47,181 nucleotides of DNA from an uncultured Litoreibacter sp. (GTDB lineage Bacteria; Pseudomonadota; Alphaproteobacteria; Rhodobacterales; Rhodobacteraceae). The notes under the pieces were generated by a model. That model was not told the origin of the DNA, did no database searches, and saw nothing but the letters and a program-made list of their open reading frames with translations. The DNA lies in contig CALHHY010000011.1 of the NCBI GenBank assembly GCA_938030665.1, forward strand, positions 1 to 47,181. Reading direction: 5' to 3'. Shown one piece after another: positions 7,586 to 15,455 of this stretch. The stretch's first letter is position 1. Every line of letters begins with the position of its first letter. The translations under genes and the position numbers were made by a program.

Positions 7586-8359
7586 ATGTCCCTATCCGGC
7601 AAAACCGCGGTCATCACCGGCTCCAACTCAGGCATTGGTCTGGGCATCGCGCAGGAGCTTGCGAAGGCCGGCGCGAATGTGGTGCTGAACTCCTACACGG
7701 ATAACAAGGATGACCACGCGCTCGCGGACGAGATCAGCCGCGTCACAAATACGGAGGCCCGCTATATCAAGGCGGACCTGTCCAAAGGGGACGAGGCCCG
7801 CGCGCTGATCGAACAGGCAGGCCAGGTTGATATCCTGATCAACAATGCCGGCATCCAGCACGTGTCACCAATCGAGGATTTCCCGACCGAGAAATGGGAC
7901 GCGATCATTGCGATCATGCTGTCTTCGGTCTTTCACACGACAGCGGCAGCGATCCCCGGCATGAAAAAGGCGGGCTGGGGTCGGGTGATCAATATCTCCT
8001 CCGCGCATGGTTTGACGGCGTCGCCATACAAATCCGCCTATGTCGCCGCAAAGCACGGCGTGGTGGGCATGACGAAGGTGGTCGCCCTTGAGACCGCACA
8101 AGAGCCGATTACCGCAAACGCCATCTGCCCGGGCTATGTGATGACCCCGCTGGTCGAATCGCAGATCCCCGACACGATGAAGAAATACGACATGGACCGG
8201 GAAACCGTGATCAAAGAGGTCATGCTGGAGCGGCAACCCTCCAAAGAATTCGCCACCACCGAACAATTGGGCGGGGTCGCGCAGTTCCTGTGCTCGGACG
8301 CTGCGGCGCAGATCACAGGCACGACAATCTCGGTGGATGGCGGCTGGACCGCCCTTTGA
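7586..8359 (+). CDS. bdhA: 3-hydroxybutyrate dehydrogenase
   Basis: A 257-residue short-chain dehydrogenase/reductase that oxidises D-3-hydroxybutyrate to acetoacetate with NAD+, in polyhydroxybutyrate breakdown. Seen in the sequence: the nucleotide-binding TGSNSGIG (residues 11-18), NNAG (86-89), and the catalytic serine region NISSAHG followed by Tyr152 and Lys156 (YVAAK). The segment QHVSPIEDFPTEKWD and the late QPSKEFATTEQLGG are characteristic of 3-hydroxybutyrate dehydrogenases rather than generic members. The ATG at 7586 has AAGGA nine bases upstream and gives the family length; the longer frame with an N-terminal MPQLHQK is unlikely. A patatin gene follows after 29 bases, the same order seen in related bacteria. 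Confidence 0.93.
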   Translation: MSLSGKTAVITGSNSGIGLGIAQELAKAGANVVLNSYTDNKDDHALADEISRVTNTEARYIKADLSKGDEARALIEQAGQVDILINNAGIQHVSPIEDFPTEKWDAIIAIMLSSVFHTTAAAIPGMKKAGWGRVINISSAHGLTASPYKSAYVAAKHGVVGMTKVVALETAQEPITANAICPGYVMTPLVESQIPDTMKKYDMDRETVIKEVMLERQPSKEFATTEQLGGVAQFLCSDAAAQITGTTISVDGGWTAL

Positions 8360-8388
8360 CCGACTCAACCTGACAAGGCACCTGATAC

Positions 8389-9429
8389 ATGGCCAAGGCA
8401 CCGCAGACGAAAAGCATCAACCTGGCCCTGCAGGGGGGCGGCGCGCATGGCGCCTTTACATGGGGGGTGCTGGACCGACTGCTGGAGGAGGAGCGGCTGG
8501 AGATAGCGGGCATCTCAGGCACCTCCGCCGGCGCGCTGAACGGTGCCGCCATGAAATCGGGGCTGGTGGCCGGCGACCGGCAGACCGCCAAGGACAAGCT
8601 GGACTGGCTGTGGCGTGAAATCGGCGCGGTAGAGCATAGCGCCCTGCCGCAATGGATGGTCGGCGTCACCCCGCAATCGGTCAGCAAGGCGATGGAGCTC
8701 TCCCCCGCCTTTATCGCGGTCGACATGATGAGCCGCCTGTCCACGCCCTACCAGTTCGCGGCCCTCACCCCGAACCCGCTGGAACGGATCGTGGCAGAGT
8801 TCGCTTTTGACCGGGTCTGCGCCATCGAGGGGCCGGAGCTGTTCATCTGCGCCACCAATGTCCGCACCGGCAAAATCCGCATCTTTGACCATAAGGATAT
8901 CGACACCTCCGCGATCATTGCCTCGGGCTGCCTGCCCACGCTGTTCAAGGCGGTGGAGATTTACGATCCCAAGACCGGCCGGGACGAGGCCTATTGGGAT
9001 GGCGGCTATATGGGCAACCCCGCGCTTTTCCCGCTGTTTCCCAATGACACGCATGACATTGTCATCGTCAACATCAACCCGCTGCACCGCGAGGAAATCC
9101 CCAAGACGCCGCAGGACATCCAGAACCGCATCAACGAGATCAGCTTTAACGGCTCCCTGTTCCGGGAGCTGCGCGCGGTGCAATTCGTGCGCGACCTGAT
9201 TGCGTCAGGCGCGGTGAAGCGCGGCACGATGGAGGATGTGATGGTGCATATGATTGCCGACGACCCTCTGATGAACCAGCTATCGGTGGCCACCAAGATG
9301 GTGCCGACCCCCTATGTGCTGGGGGAGCTGAAGGCCGCGGGCAGAAAGGCGGCGCATGTGTTCCTGCGGGATCACTGGAAAGACCTGGGCGCGCGCTCCA
9401 GCATTAATCTGCGCGACATGTTCAGCTAA
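8389..9429 (+). CDS. Patatin-like phospholipase
   Basis: A 346-residue cytoplasmic serine lipase-like protein. Residues 15-20 carry the oxyanion-hole loop GGGAHG, Ser46 is the nucleophile in GTSAG, and Asp204 lies in the DGG motif (YWDGGYMGNP), giving the complete Ser-Asp dyad of patatins. It is likely co-transcribed with bdhA 29 bases upstream. Patatin proteins beside bdhA are common in polyhydroxybutyrate-making alphaproteobacteria, and a role at the surface of polymer granules or in membrane lipid turnover is plausible, but the substrate cannot be told from the sequence. No signal peptide or membrane anchor is visible. Confidence 0.9.
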   Translation: MAKAPQTKSINLALQGGGAHGAFTWGVLDRLLEEERLEIAGISGTSAGALNGAAMKSGLVAGDRQTAKDKLDWLWREIGAVEHSALPQWMVGVTPQSVSKAMELSPAFIAVDMMSRLSTPYQFAALTPNPLERIVAEFAFDRVCAIEGPELFICATNVRTGKIRIFDHKDIDTSAIIASGCLPTLFKAVEIYDPKTGRDEAYWDGGYMGNPALFPLFPNDTHDIVIVNINPLHREEIPKTPQDIQNRINEISFNGSLFRELRAVQFVRDLIASGAVKRGTMEDVMVHMIADDPLMNQLSVATKMVPTPYVLGELKAAGRKAAHVFLRDHWKDLGARSSINLRDMFS

Positions 9430-9733
9430 CGGCTTGCGGGTGATCGGTCTGATTCTTGTATCCGACAGCAAAACAATCCGGCAAAAAATCAAATACTGAG
9501 TATTTATTTCACCCCAATCACGGGCTGTGAGGCCTTTTTCACGCCGCCGTTATGGTGATCTCGCAACTCAACCAAGTATGTGCGTTTTCGCACCATTCGT
9601 GGCATTTTCTCACGTAGCGGTGATTACCCGTGTGGGCCGACATGCCTCATATTAGGTTCATCAACCGGCACAGACTGCCGGCGCAACACAAAGCCCGCTG
9701 CATCAGATAGTGGGCAGACACTGGAGAAAGAAA
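9430..9733. other. 304-base intergenic region with three inverted repeats
   Basis: No coding frame of note. It contains AAATAC-TGA-GTATTT at 9491-9505, followed by an AT-rich tail, which may end the bdhA-patatin transcript weakly. It also contains GTGCG-TTTT-CGCAC at 9580-9593, and CCGGCA-CAGAC-TGCCGG at 9665-9681. The last lies 53 bases before the repeat-protein start and could form a leader hairpin. I see no convincing -35/-10 pair, although the next gene must have its own promoter here. Confidence 0.4.
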
Positions 9734-10027
9734 ATGAAAACTATCATCGCAACAACCGCCGTCGCCCTTGCTTTCGCTGCTCCTGCTTTTGCAGAAAAAA
9801 GCGCCCAGGAAATCTTCGCACTGACCAATGACAGCCCTGCTGAAAACATCGTGCGTGCAACCTCCGTTGGCAATCCAATTGCTGCCGCTCAAGAGCTGGC
9901 CCTGGTCAACGACTCCCCTGCTGAGAACACGGTCAACTTTGACCGCGCACGAAATGTCGACGTTAAAGCCATCCAGAAAATCTTCGCGCTGACCAATGAC
10001 AGCCCAGCCGAGAACTTCGTCAAGTAA
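9734..10027 (+). CDS. Small exported protein with three NDSPAEN repeats
   Basis: A 97-residue protein. Residues 1-20 form a clear Sec signal peptide ending APAFA, with cleavage before Glu21. The mature 77 residues consist of three copies of a unit whose core is ALTNDSPAEN: residues 29-38, 56-65 (ALVNDSPAEN) and 85-94, spaced 27 and 29 residues apart. Each copy is preceded by a short helical stretch such as SAQEIF, AAAQEL or AIQKIF. Codons differ between copies, so the repeat is old and kept at protein level. The start ATG has GGAGA seven bases upstream, and a strong terminator follows the gene, so it is a separate transcription unit. I do not recognise the family and cannot assign a function; periplasmic or secreted location follows from the signal peptide. 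Confidence 0.85.
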   Translation: MKTIIATTAVALAFAAPAFAEKSAQEIFALTNDSPAENIVRATSVGNPIAAAQELALVNDSPAENTVNFDRARNVDVKAIQKIFALTNDSPAENFVK

Positions 10028-10054
10028 TTTGGTCCCCCTCAGACCAATCCAGAG

Positions 10055-10085
10055 CGGTCCTCCACGACGGTGGGGGGCCGTTTTT
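10055..10085 (+). terminator. Rho-independent terminator of the repeat-protein gene
   Basis: CGGTCCTCCAC (10055-10065) pairs with GTGGGGGGCCG (10070-10080), including two G-U pairs, around a GACG loop, followed by TTTTT. It sits 27 bases after the stop codon. Confidence 0.85.
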
Positions 10086-10189
10086 CTTTGCGCAGCCCTC
10101 GCCAGCGTCCCCCGCGAACTTAACCACCCGATATAAAACCGTTACAAACATCCCCTAACCGGCTTTGACGCATCTTTTGGGGGATTTTC

Positions 10190-10276
10190 ATGGCATCACT
10201 CGCACCGTCAGGCTGGCGTCAGCTTTGCAAAACAAGGTCAGGTCCGCTCTCAGCAATGCCGGGCTCCCTCCGATGA
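10190..10276 (+). CDS. Possible 28-codon leader reading frame before the aquaporin gene
   Basis: An ATG with TTTTGGGGG just upstream opens a 28-codon frame (MASLAPSGWRQLCK...) whose TGA overlaps the aquaporin ATG as ATGA. The better ribosome binding site belongs to this frame, not to the aquaporin start. It may be a translationally coupled leader peptide or a chance frame; the peptide resembles nothing I know. Confidence 0.25.
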   Translation: MASLAPSGWRQLCKTRSGPLSAMPGSLR

Positions 10277-10923
10277 GCCGCGCCTATATGGCTGAGTTCC
10301 TGGGCACCGCCTTCCTGCTGATCGGCGTCGTGGGCTCAGGCATCATGGGGGAGGCGCTGGCAGGCGGCGACACCGCCATCGCGCTGCTGGCCAACGCCAT
10401 TGCCACGGGCTGCATCCTTTATGTGCTGATCACCGTCCTTGGCCCGATCTCCGGCGCGCATTTCAACCCGGCGGTCACACTGGCCTTCCTTCTGCGCGGG
10501 GAAATCACACCGGTCGCCGCCGCTCTTTATGTCGTCGTCCAAATCGCAGGAGGCGTCATCGGCGTCTGGCTGACCCATCTGATGTTCGAGCTGCCCCTAT
10601 GGCAGATATCCACCACGGCGCGAACAGGCGGCGCGCAATATCTGTCCGAGCTTATCGCCACGTTCGGGCTGCTTTTCGTCATCTTCGGCGGGCTCAGGGC
10701 GCGATCCGACGCGGTGCCTATGCTGGTCGCGCTTTACATCACCGGTGCCTATTGGTTCACGGCCTCGACCAGCTTTGCCAACCCCGCCGTCACGATCGCG
10801 CGGTCATTTACGGACACTTTCGCGGGCATCGACCCCGCCCATGCACCCATGTTCATCGTGATGCAATTCACCGCTGCGGTCTTTGGCACCTATGCCCTAG
10901 GGTGGCTGTTCAAGCCGCGCTAG
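10273..10923 (+). CDS. Aquaporin family channel (MIP family, AqpS-like)
   Basis: A 216-residue channel with six hydrophobic segments and both NPA boxes: residues 65-67 in HFNPAVT and 170-172 in FANPAVTIAR, with Arg177 of the selectivity filter present. Water or small neutral solutes would pass through the inner membrane. It most resembles the short alphaproteobacterial group that includes AqpS, which in Sinorhizobium lies in an arsenic operon; no ars genes are present here, so the substrate stays open. I start at ATG 10273 (MSRAYMAEFLGT). A frame extended to TTG 10165 would add 36 residues with no match to the family. The stop overlaps that of the convergent regulator gene (CTAG). Confidence 0.88.
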   Translation: MSRAYMAEFLGTAFLLIGVVGSGIMGEALAGGDTAIALLANAIATGCILYVLITVLGPISGAHFNPAVTLAFLLRGEITPVAAALYVVVQIAGGVIGVWLTHLMFELPLWQISTTARTGGAQYLSELIATFGLLFVIFGGLRARSDAVPMLVALYITGAYWFTASTSFANPAVTIARSFTDTFAGIDPAHAPMFIVMQFTAAVFGTYALGWLFKPR

Positions 10924-11540
10924 GCAAGCGTCGTCACCCACAAAACGCTCGCATCCTCCGCACTGGTGGAGATCAGGTTATGCCCCATGGACGCGTCGTA
11001 ATAGGCGCTGTCGCCGCGCTGCATTGCGACGGGCTCATAAAACTCGCTGTAGAATGTCAGCGCGCCGGTCAGGACGTATAGAAACTCCTCCCCGTCATGG
11101 CGCACCCAGCCGTCAAACTCCTCGAAAGAACGCGCGTGGACCCGCGTCCGGTAGGGCAGCATCGACTTTTTGATCAACCCCGAAGCCAGCAATTCATGCG
11201 CGTAGGTCGGGGTCACAAGCGGCTTGCCCTCGCCCGACCGCGTCACATCCATGCGCCCCGACACGCGATCGGATTTCGGCGGGGTGAAAAGCTGAGGGAC
11301 GTCAATGCCCAGGCCCACGGCCAGTTTTTTCATCAGATCAAAAGTGGGCGACATCTGGTCATTCTCGATCTTCGACAGGGTGGAGCGCGCCAACCCCGCC
11401 TCCTGCGCGGCGCGTTCAAGGGTCCAGTCGCGCTCCTTGCGCAGCTCGCGCAACCGGCGGCCCAGATCAAGTTGATCCACGGGTGTTTCCGTGCCGTCTT
11501 CCTTGGTGACAATCAGCGATTGCAGTTCTTCAAATGACAT
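10920..11540 (-). CDS. XRE-family transcriptional regulator with C-terminal cupin sensor domain
   Basis: A 206-residue repressor-type protein. Residues 28-85 form the helix-turn-helix (LGRRLRELRKERDWTLERAA, then STLSKIENDQMSPTFDLM). The C-terminal third is a cupin barrel (FDGWVRHDGEEFLYVLTGAL, later GDSAYYDASMGHNLIS), which in this class senses a small ligand. Such regulators usually control the neighbouring gene; the divergent acyl-CoA ligase gene starts 67 bases away, and an inverted repeat lies between them. The ATG at 11540 gives MSFEELQSLIV; the open frame to 11663 would run into the divergent gene. The ligand is unknown. Confidence 0.9.
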   Translation of the reverse strand: MSFEELQSLIVTKEDGTETPVDQLDLGRRLRELRKERDWTLERAAQEAGLARSTLSKIENDQMSPTFDLMKKLAVGLGIDVPQLFTPPKSDRVSGRMDVTRSGEGKPLVTPTYAHELLASGLIKKSMLPYRTRVHARSFEEFDGWVRHDGEEFLYVLTGALTFYSEFYEPVAMQRGDSAYYDASMGHNLISTSAEDASVLWVTTLA

Positions 11541-11543
11541 GGG

Positions 11544-11560
11544 CGCTGCATAGCGCAGCG
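11544..11560. promoter_or_regulatory. Candidate operator between regulator and CoA-ligase genes
   Basis: CGCTGC (11544-11549) and GCAGCG (11555-11560) are inverted with a five-base spacer, four bases upstream of the regulator start. A second weaker pair, TTGC-N5-GCAA, lies at 11564-11576. Either could bind the XRE-cupin regulator for autoregulation and for control of the divergent ligase gene. Confidence 0.3.
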
Positions 11561-11607
11561 GCCTTGCGTCTTGCAATGGCGCGGCCTGCGACGTAGCGAC
11601 TACCCCC

Positions 11608-13113
11608 ATGTTATCGATATTCGACCAAGGCCCGCCGCCGCCCTGCCCCGACCCATTCAACATGGCAGCCTATGTGCTGGGCCATGCGGACACGATGCCA
11701 GACAAGCCCGCGCTGATCGCCCTGGGGCCGGAGCCGCTGACGCTGACCTTTGCCGAGCTTCGCGGGCGGGTGGCAGCCATCGCCGGTGGGTTGATCGCCA
11801 AAGGTGCGCGCACGGGCGACCGGGTGCTGTTCCGCTTGGGCAATACCGCCGATTTCCCGCTGGCCTATCTGGCCTGCATCTGGGCGGGGTTGATCCCCGT
11901 CCCCGCCTCCGCCGCGCTGACCACGTCCGAGATCACGGAGGTCGCGCGCCAGACGCAGCCGGCAATGATTCTGGCCCAGCCGGGGATCAGCCTGCCCGAG
12001 GCGTGCCGCGCGACCATCCTGACCGCCTTGCCCGAAGCCGCCCCGGTGGAGCCGGTGATGGGGGACGCAAACCGGCTGGCCTATATCATCTTCACCTCTG
12101 GCACCTCCGGGCTGCCACGCGGCGTGCGCCACGCGCATCGCGCGATGTGGGCGCGGCGCATGATGCATAGGGACTGGTACGGGCTAGGCGCGACGGACCG
12201 GGTCATGCATGCGGGCGCGTTCAATTGGACCTACACGCTTGGCACCGGGCTGATGGACCCCTGGAGCGTGGGCGCCACGGCGATTATCCCCGGCCCCGGC
12301 CGCCAGCCGCAAGACCTGCCCGCACTGATCGCCGCCCATGACATAACCCTGTTTGCCGCAGCCCCCGGCGTCTACCGCCAGATGCTGAAAAATCCACTCA
12401 TGCCGATGCTTACACTGCTAACACTGCGCCACGCGATCTCGGCCGGGGAGCACCTGTCAGAACGTATCCGCGATAGCTGGCGCGCTGCTACCGGGACCGA
12501 GCTGCACCAGGCCCTCGGCATGTCTGAATGCTCCACCTTCATCTCGTCCAGCCCCCTGCACCCGGCCCCACCCGACACGTCAGGCCGTCCGCAACGCGGT
12601 CGCCGCATCGCGGTGTCAATCAACAGCGAACCCGCGGCAATCGGCACCCCCGGCACTCTGGCCGTTGCCACCACCGATCCCGGCCTGATGCTGGGCTATC
12701 TCGGCGGGCCGGATGTCAGTGGCGACTGGTTTGAGACCGGCGATCAGGCCCGTATGGATGAGGACGGCACCATCACATATCTGGGCCGCGCCGATGACAT
12801 GATGAATGCAGGCGGTTTTCGGGTCTCCCCGCTGGAGGTGGAGGCCAGCTTTGCCGCCCTGCCCGGCGTGACCGCCTGCGCCGCCGTCCAGATCGTTGTC
12901 AAACAGGATGCCCAAGTGATCGCCCTGATCCATACCGGCACCGCCGATGAACAGGCCCTGCGCGCCCATGCGGAACAACATCTGGCCCGCTACAAGCAAC
13001 CCCGGCTTTACTTCCACGCGGAGGCGCTAACATATGGGGCCAATGGCAAATTGAACCGCCGCGCCCTGCGCGCGCAGCATGAGGCCCCCTATGAGCGCGA
13101 CAATCCAGCTTGA
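11608..13113 (+). CDS. AMP-dependent acyl-CoA synthetase/ligase
   Basis: A 501-residue adenylate-forming enzyme that would activate a carboxylic acid to its CoA thioester via an acyl-AMP. The P-loop YIIFTSGTSGLPRG is near residue 155, the LHQALGMSECS region near 298, the hinge motif GDWFETGDQARMDEDG near 375, and the C-terminal domain has GRADDMMNAGGFRVSPLEVE followed by GKLNRRALR with the catalytic lysine. The overall form resembles the benzoate-CoA ligase/medium-chain group. Divergent from an XRE-cupin regulator that probably controls it, and overlapping the next gene by 23 bases. No clear ribosome binding site precedes the ATG at 11608, so the start may be slightly different. The substrate acid is not identifiable. 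Confidence 0.87.
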   Translation: MLSIFDQGPPPPCPDPFNMAAYVLGHADTMPDKPALIALGPEPLTLTFAELRGRVAAIAGGLIAKGARTGDRVLFRLGNTADFPLAYLACIWAGLIPVPASAALTTSEITEVARQTQPAMILAQPGISLPEACRATILTALPEAAPVEPVMGDANRLAYIIFTSGTSGLPRGVRHAHRAMWARRMMHRDWYGLGATDRVMHAGAFNWTYTLGTGLMDPWSVGATAIIPGPGRQPQDLPALIAAHDITLFAAAPGVYRQMLKNPLMPMLTLLTLRHAISAGEHLSERIRDSWRAATGTELHQALGMSECSTFISSSPLHPAPPDTSGRPQRGRRIAVSINSEPAAIGTPGTLAVATTDPGLMLGYLGGPDVSGDWFETGDQARMDEDGTITYLGRADDMMNAGGFRVSPLEVEASFAALPGVTACAAVQIVVKQDAQVIALIHTGTADEQALRAHAEQHLARYKQPRLYFHAEALTYGANGKLNRRALRAQHEAPYERDNPA

Positions 13114-13741
13114 TATCATCTCCGACCCGATCTGCCCCTGGTGCTATATCGGCAAATCCGGCCTGGACCGCGCGCTTGAAAAGAACCCCGACCATCCCTT
13201 CAAGATCGAATGGCACCCGTTCCAGCTGAACCCCACCATGCCCAAGGGTGGCATGGACCGGCGCGAATATCTGGAAACCAAGTTTGGCGGCAAGGAAAAC
13301 GCGGTGCGGGTCTACGGCCAAATCGCGCAAGCCGCCGAAGCTGCCGGGCTTGAGATCAATTTCGAGGGGATCGAGAAGACCCCGAACACGATCGACGCGC
13401 ACCGCCTCATTCACTGGGCGGGGCTTGAGGGGCGGCAGACAGCCATCGTCTCCAAACTCTTCCGCGCCTATTTTGTCGAGGGGCGCGACATCGGCGATCA
13501 CGCGGTTCTGTGCGACATTGCCGAGGCAGCCGAAATGAACCGGGATATGGTGGCGCGGCTTCTGGAAAGCGACAGCGACACCGATGATATTGCGAACCGG
13601 GACGAACACGCCCGCAACCGCGGCGTGACCGGTGTTCCGACCTTTGTGGTGGCCAACCAACATGTCCTGCCCGGTGCCCAACCTCCCGATCTGTGGGAGC
13701 GGGTGCTGGACGAGCTGCGCGTCAAGGCAGACCAAAGCTAA
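13091..13741 (+). CDS. DsbA-family thiol oxidoreductase (FrnE/HCCA-isomerase type)
   Basis: A 216-residue cytoplasmic thioredoxin-fold protein of the FrnE branch. The motif SDPICPWCYIGK holds the CPWC pair (Cys15, Cys18), and the end has GVTGVPTFVVANQHVLPGAQ with the cis-proline loop. The substrate-facing helical insertion (NTIDAHRLIHWA) is typical. No signal peptide is present, so it is not a periplasmic DsbA. FrnE proteins have been linked to oxidative-stress tolerance in other bacteria; the homologous isomerases act on glutathione-linked aromatic ring cleavage. The ATG at 13091 overlaps the end of the CoA ligase gene, implying co-translation. Which of the two roles applies is undecided. 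Confidence 0.9.
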   Translation: MSATIQLDIISDPICPWCYIGKSGLDRALEKNPDHPFKIEWHPFQLNPTMPKGGMDRREYLETKFGGKENAVRVYGQIAQAAEAAGLEINFEGIEKTPNTIDAHRLIHWAGLEGRQTAIVSKLFRAYFVEGRDIGDHAVLCDIAEAAEMNRDMVARLLESDSDTDDIANRDEHARNRGVTGVPTFVVANQHVLPGAQPPDLWERVLDELRVKADQS

Positions 13742-13745
13742 CCCC

Positions 13746-14219
13746 TTGATCACCGCCCACCTCCCCTCCGGCTACCTGCTCTACCGCGCTGCCGGAGGCC
13801 GGACGCGCTTGGTGTTGGGGGCGTGCCTTCTAGGCGCGGTGTTCCCCGATTTCGATTTGATCTGGTTCTACCTGGTGGACAACCGCGCGGTGCACCATCA
13901 CCGCTACTGGGTTCACGCGCCTGGCTTCTGGCTTCTCGTCACCGCAATGGCCGCGCCATTTCTATGGAGAACGACAGGGATCATCAGGCGGGCCGGCATC
14001 GCGTTCCTCGCTGCGTGGTTCCTGCATCTGTGCCTTGACAGCATCGTGGGTTCGATCATGTGGCTATGGCCGTTCTCCAACCAATTCTTCCAGTTGGCTA
14101 CGGTACGGCCAACCCACTCCCATTTCGTGCTGTCTTTCATGGCGCATTGGTCCTTCACCTTGGAGATTGCCATTTGGTTGGTGGCAGCGTTCCTTCTTTG
14201 GGCGCGCAAGACCTCATGA
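13746..14219 (+). CDS. YdjM-like membrane-bound metal-dependent hydrolase
   Basis: A 157-residue membrane protein resembling the YdjM family (LexA-controlled putative hydrolases). Visible features: ITAHLPSGYLL at the start, an FPDFDLIWF segment with two aspartates, a histidine cluster VHHHRYWVHAPGFW, FLHLCLDSIVG, and THSHFVLSFMAHW, interleaved with about four hydrophobic segments. The conserved His and Asp residues suggest a metal site at the membrane face. The best start is TTG at 13746, four bases after the preceding stop. The stop overlaps the start of the next gene (ATGA). Function in the cell is unknown. Confidence 0.75.
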   Translation: MITAHLPSGYLLYRAAGGRTRLVLGACLLGAVFPDFDLIWFYLVDNRAVHHHRYWVHAPGFWLLVTAMAAPFLWRTTGIIRRAGIAFLAAWFLHLCLDSIVGSIMWLWPFSNQFFQLATVRPTHSHFVLSFMAHWSFTLEIAIWLVAAFLLWARKTS

Positions 14220-15400
14220 CCGCCCAAAAGCGCCTGCCCCTGCCTGAGTTCGTGGCGCTTGTCGCGATGAATTTTGCGTTGGTGGCTTTCTCCATCGACG
14301 CCATGCTGCCCGCCCTGCCGGAGATCGCGGCAGAGATCAGCCCCGATAACGTCAATCAGGCACAGCTCGTGGTCACCGCCTTCCTGCTGGGCATGGGGGT
14401 CGGCACGCTGTTCACCGGGCCGCTGTCAGACACGTTCGGGCGCAAGCCGGTGATCTTTGGCGGCGCGCTGCTTTATGCGGTCGGGGCTTGGCTGGCAGGC
14501 AACGCGGAAACCTTGGAAACCCTGCTGGCCGCGCGGCTGTTGCAGGGTCTGGGCGTGGCCGGGCCGCGCGTCGTGGCGCTCGCCATCATCCGCGATCTCT
14601 ACGAGGGACGGCGCATGGCGCAGATCATGTCCTATGCGATGCTGGTTTTTACCATGGTGCCGGCCATCGCGCCCTATATCGGGGCGCTGATCATTGACGC
14701 TTTCGGCTGGCGCAGCATCTTTGACGCGTTCCTGCTGTTTTGCCTTGTCACCACAGCTTGGCTAATGATCCGCCAGCCTGAGACGTTGCCGGTCGAAAAA
14801 CGCCGCCCCTTCCGGCCGCGCACCCTTTGGCAGGCCACCAAAACCTGTTTCTCGCAAAGGGCGTTCACGTTGTCAGTTCTGGCGCAGGGCTGCACCTTCG
14901 GCATCCTTTTTGGCACGCTCAGCTCCAAACAACAGATCTTTGGCGACACATATGGCCGGGCCGACACTTTCCCTGAATGGTTCGCGCTGATTGCAATCCT
15001 TGGCGGCAGCGCCAGCGTTTTGAACGCGCGGCTTGTCACCGCTCTTGGCATGCGCCGGATGATCGAGATGGGGCTTTTGGGACAGCTGCTCATCGCCGGG
15101 GCGGTCACGGCTACCGCGCTGACGGCGGGCGTGCCCTTCGCGCTTTACATGATCTGGAGCGTCTCGATCTTCTTCATGGTGGGCCTCGTCATCGGCAATC
15201 TCAATGCGCTCGCAATGGAGCCTTTGGGCCATGTCGCGGGGCTTGCGGCCTCCGTCATCGGGGCCATTTCCACCGTGTTGGGCGTGATCATCGCGGCCCC
15301 GATCGGGCTGATGTTTAATGGCACGCCGCTGCCGTTGGCCCTGGCCGTCACCTTTCTTTCCGCATTCGCCTACACGATTGTGCGAGGTGGCTTGCGGTGA
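14216..15400 (+). CDS. Bcr/CflA-family drug-resistance MFS transporter
   Basis: A 394-residue major facilitator protein with twelve hydrophobic segments, proton-driven and in the inner membrane. The signature loop between segments 2 and 3, GPLSDTFGRKPV, and the antiporter motif GPRVVALAIIRDLYEGRRM are present. The opening segment, AFSIDAMLPALPEIA with its acidic residue in the first helix, is typical of the Bcr/CflA drug/proton antiporter group. The start ATG overlaps the stop of the YdjM-like gene; the frame is open further upstream but that part has no MFS similarity. Exported compounds cannot be predicted. Confidence 0.9.
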   Translation: MTAQKRLPLPEFVALVAMNFALVAFSIDAMLPALPEIAAEISPDNVNQAQLVVTAFLLGMGVGTLFTGPLSDTFGRKPVIFGGALLYAVGAWLAGNAETLETLLAARLLQGLGVAGPRVVALAIIRDLYEGRRMAQIMSYAMLVFTMVPAIAPYIGALIIDAFGWRSIFDAFLLFCLVTTAWLMIRQPETLPVEKRRPFRPRTLWQATKTCFSQRAFTLSVLAQGCTFGILFGTLSSKQQIFGDTYGRADTFPEWFALIAILGGSASVLNARLVTALGMRRMIEMGLLGQLLIAGAVTATALTAGVPFALYMIWSVSIFFMVGLVIGNLNALAMEPLGHVAGLAASVIGAISTVLGVIIAAPIGLMFNGTPLPLALAVTFLSAFAYTIVRGGLR

Positions 15401-15455
15401 CCGGCGCAGACGCGCCACACGTTTCTACGACCCTAAGAAGAAAGGAATTTAACCC

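Noticed and set aside
10599-11081. A 160-codon plus-strand frame across the aquaporin/regulator junction
   Set aside because: It is out of frame with the aquaporin, crosses the convergent stop codons and has no family similarity.
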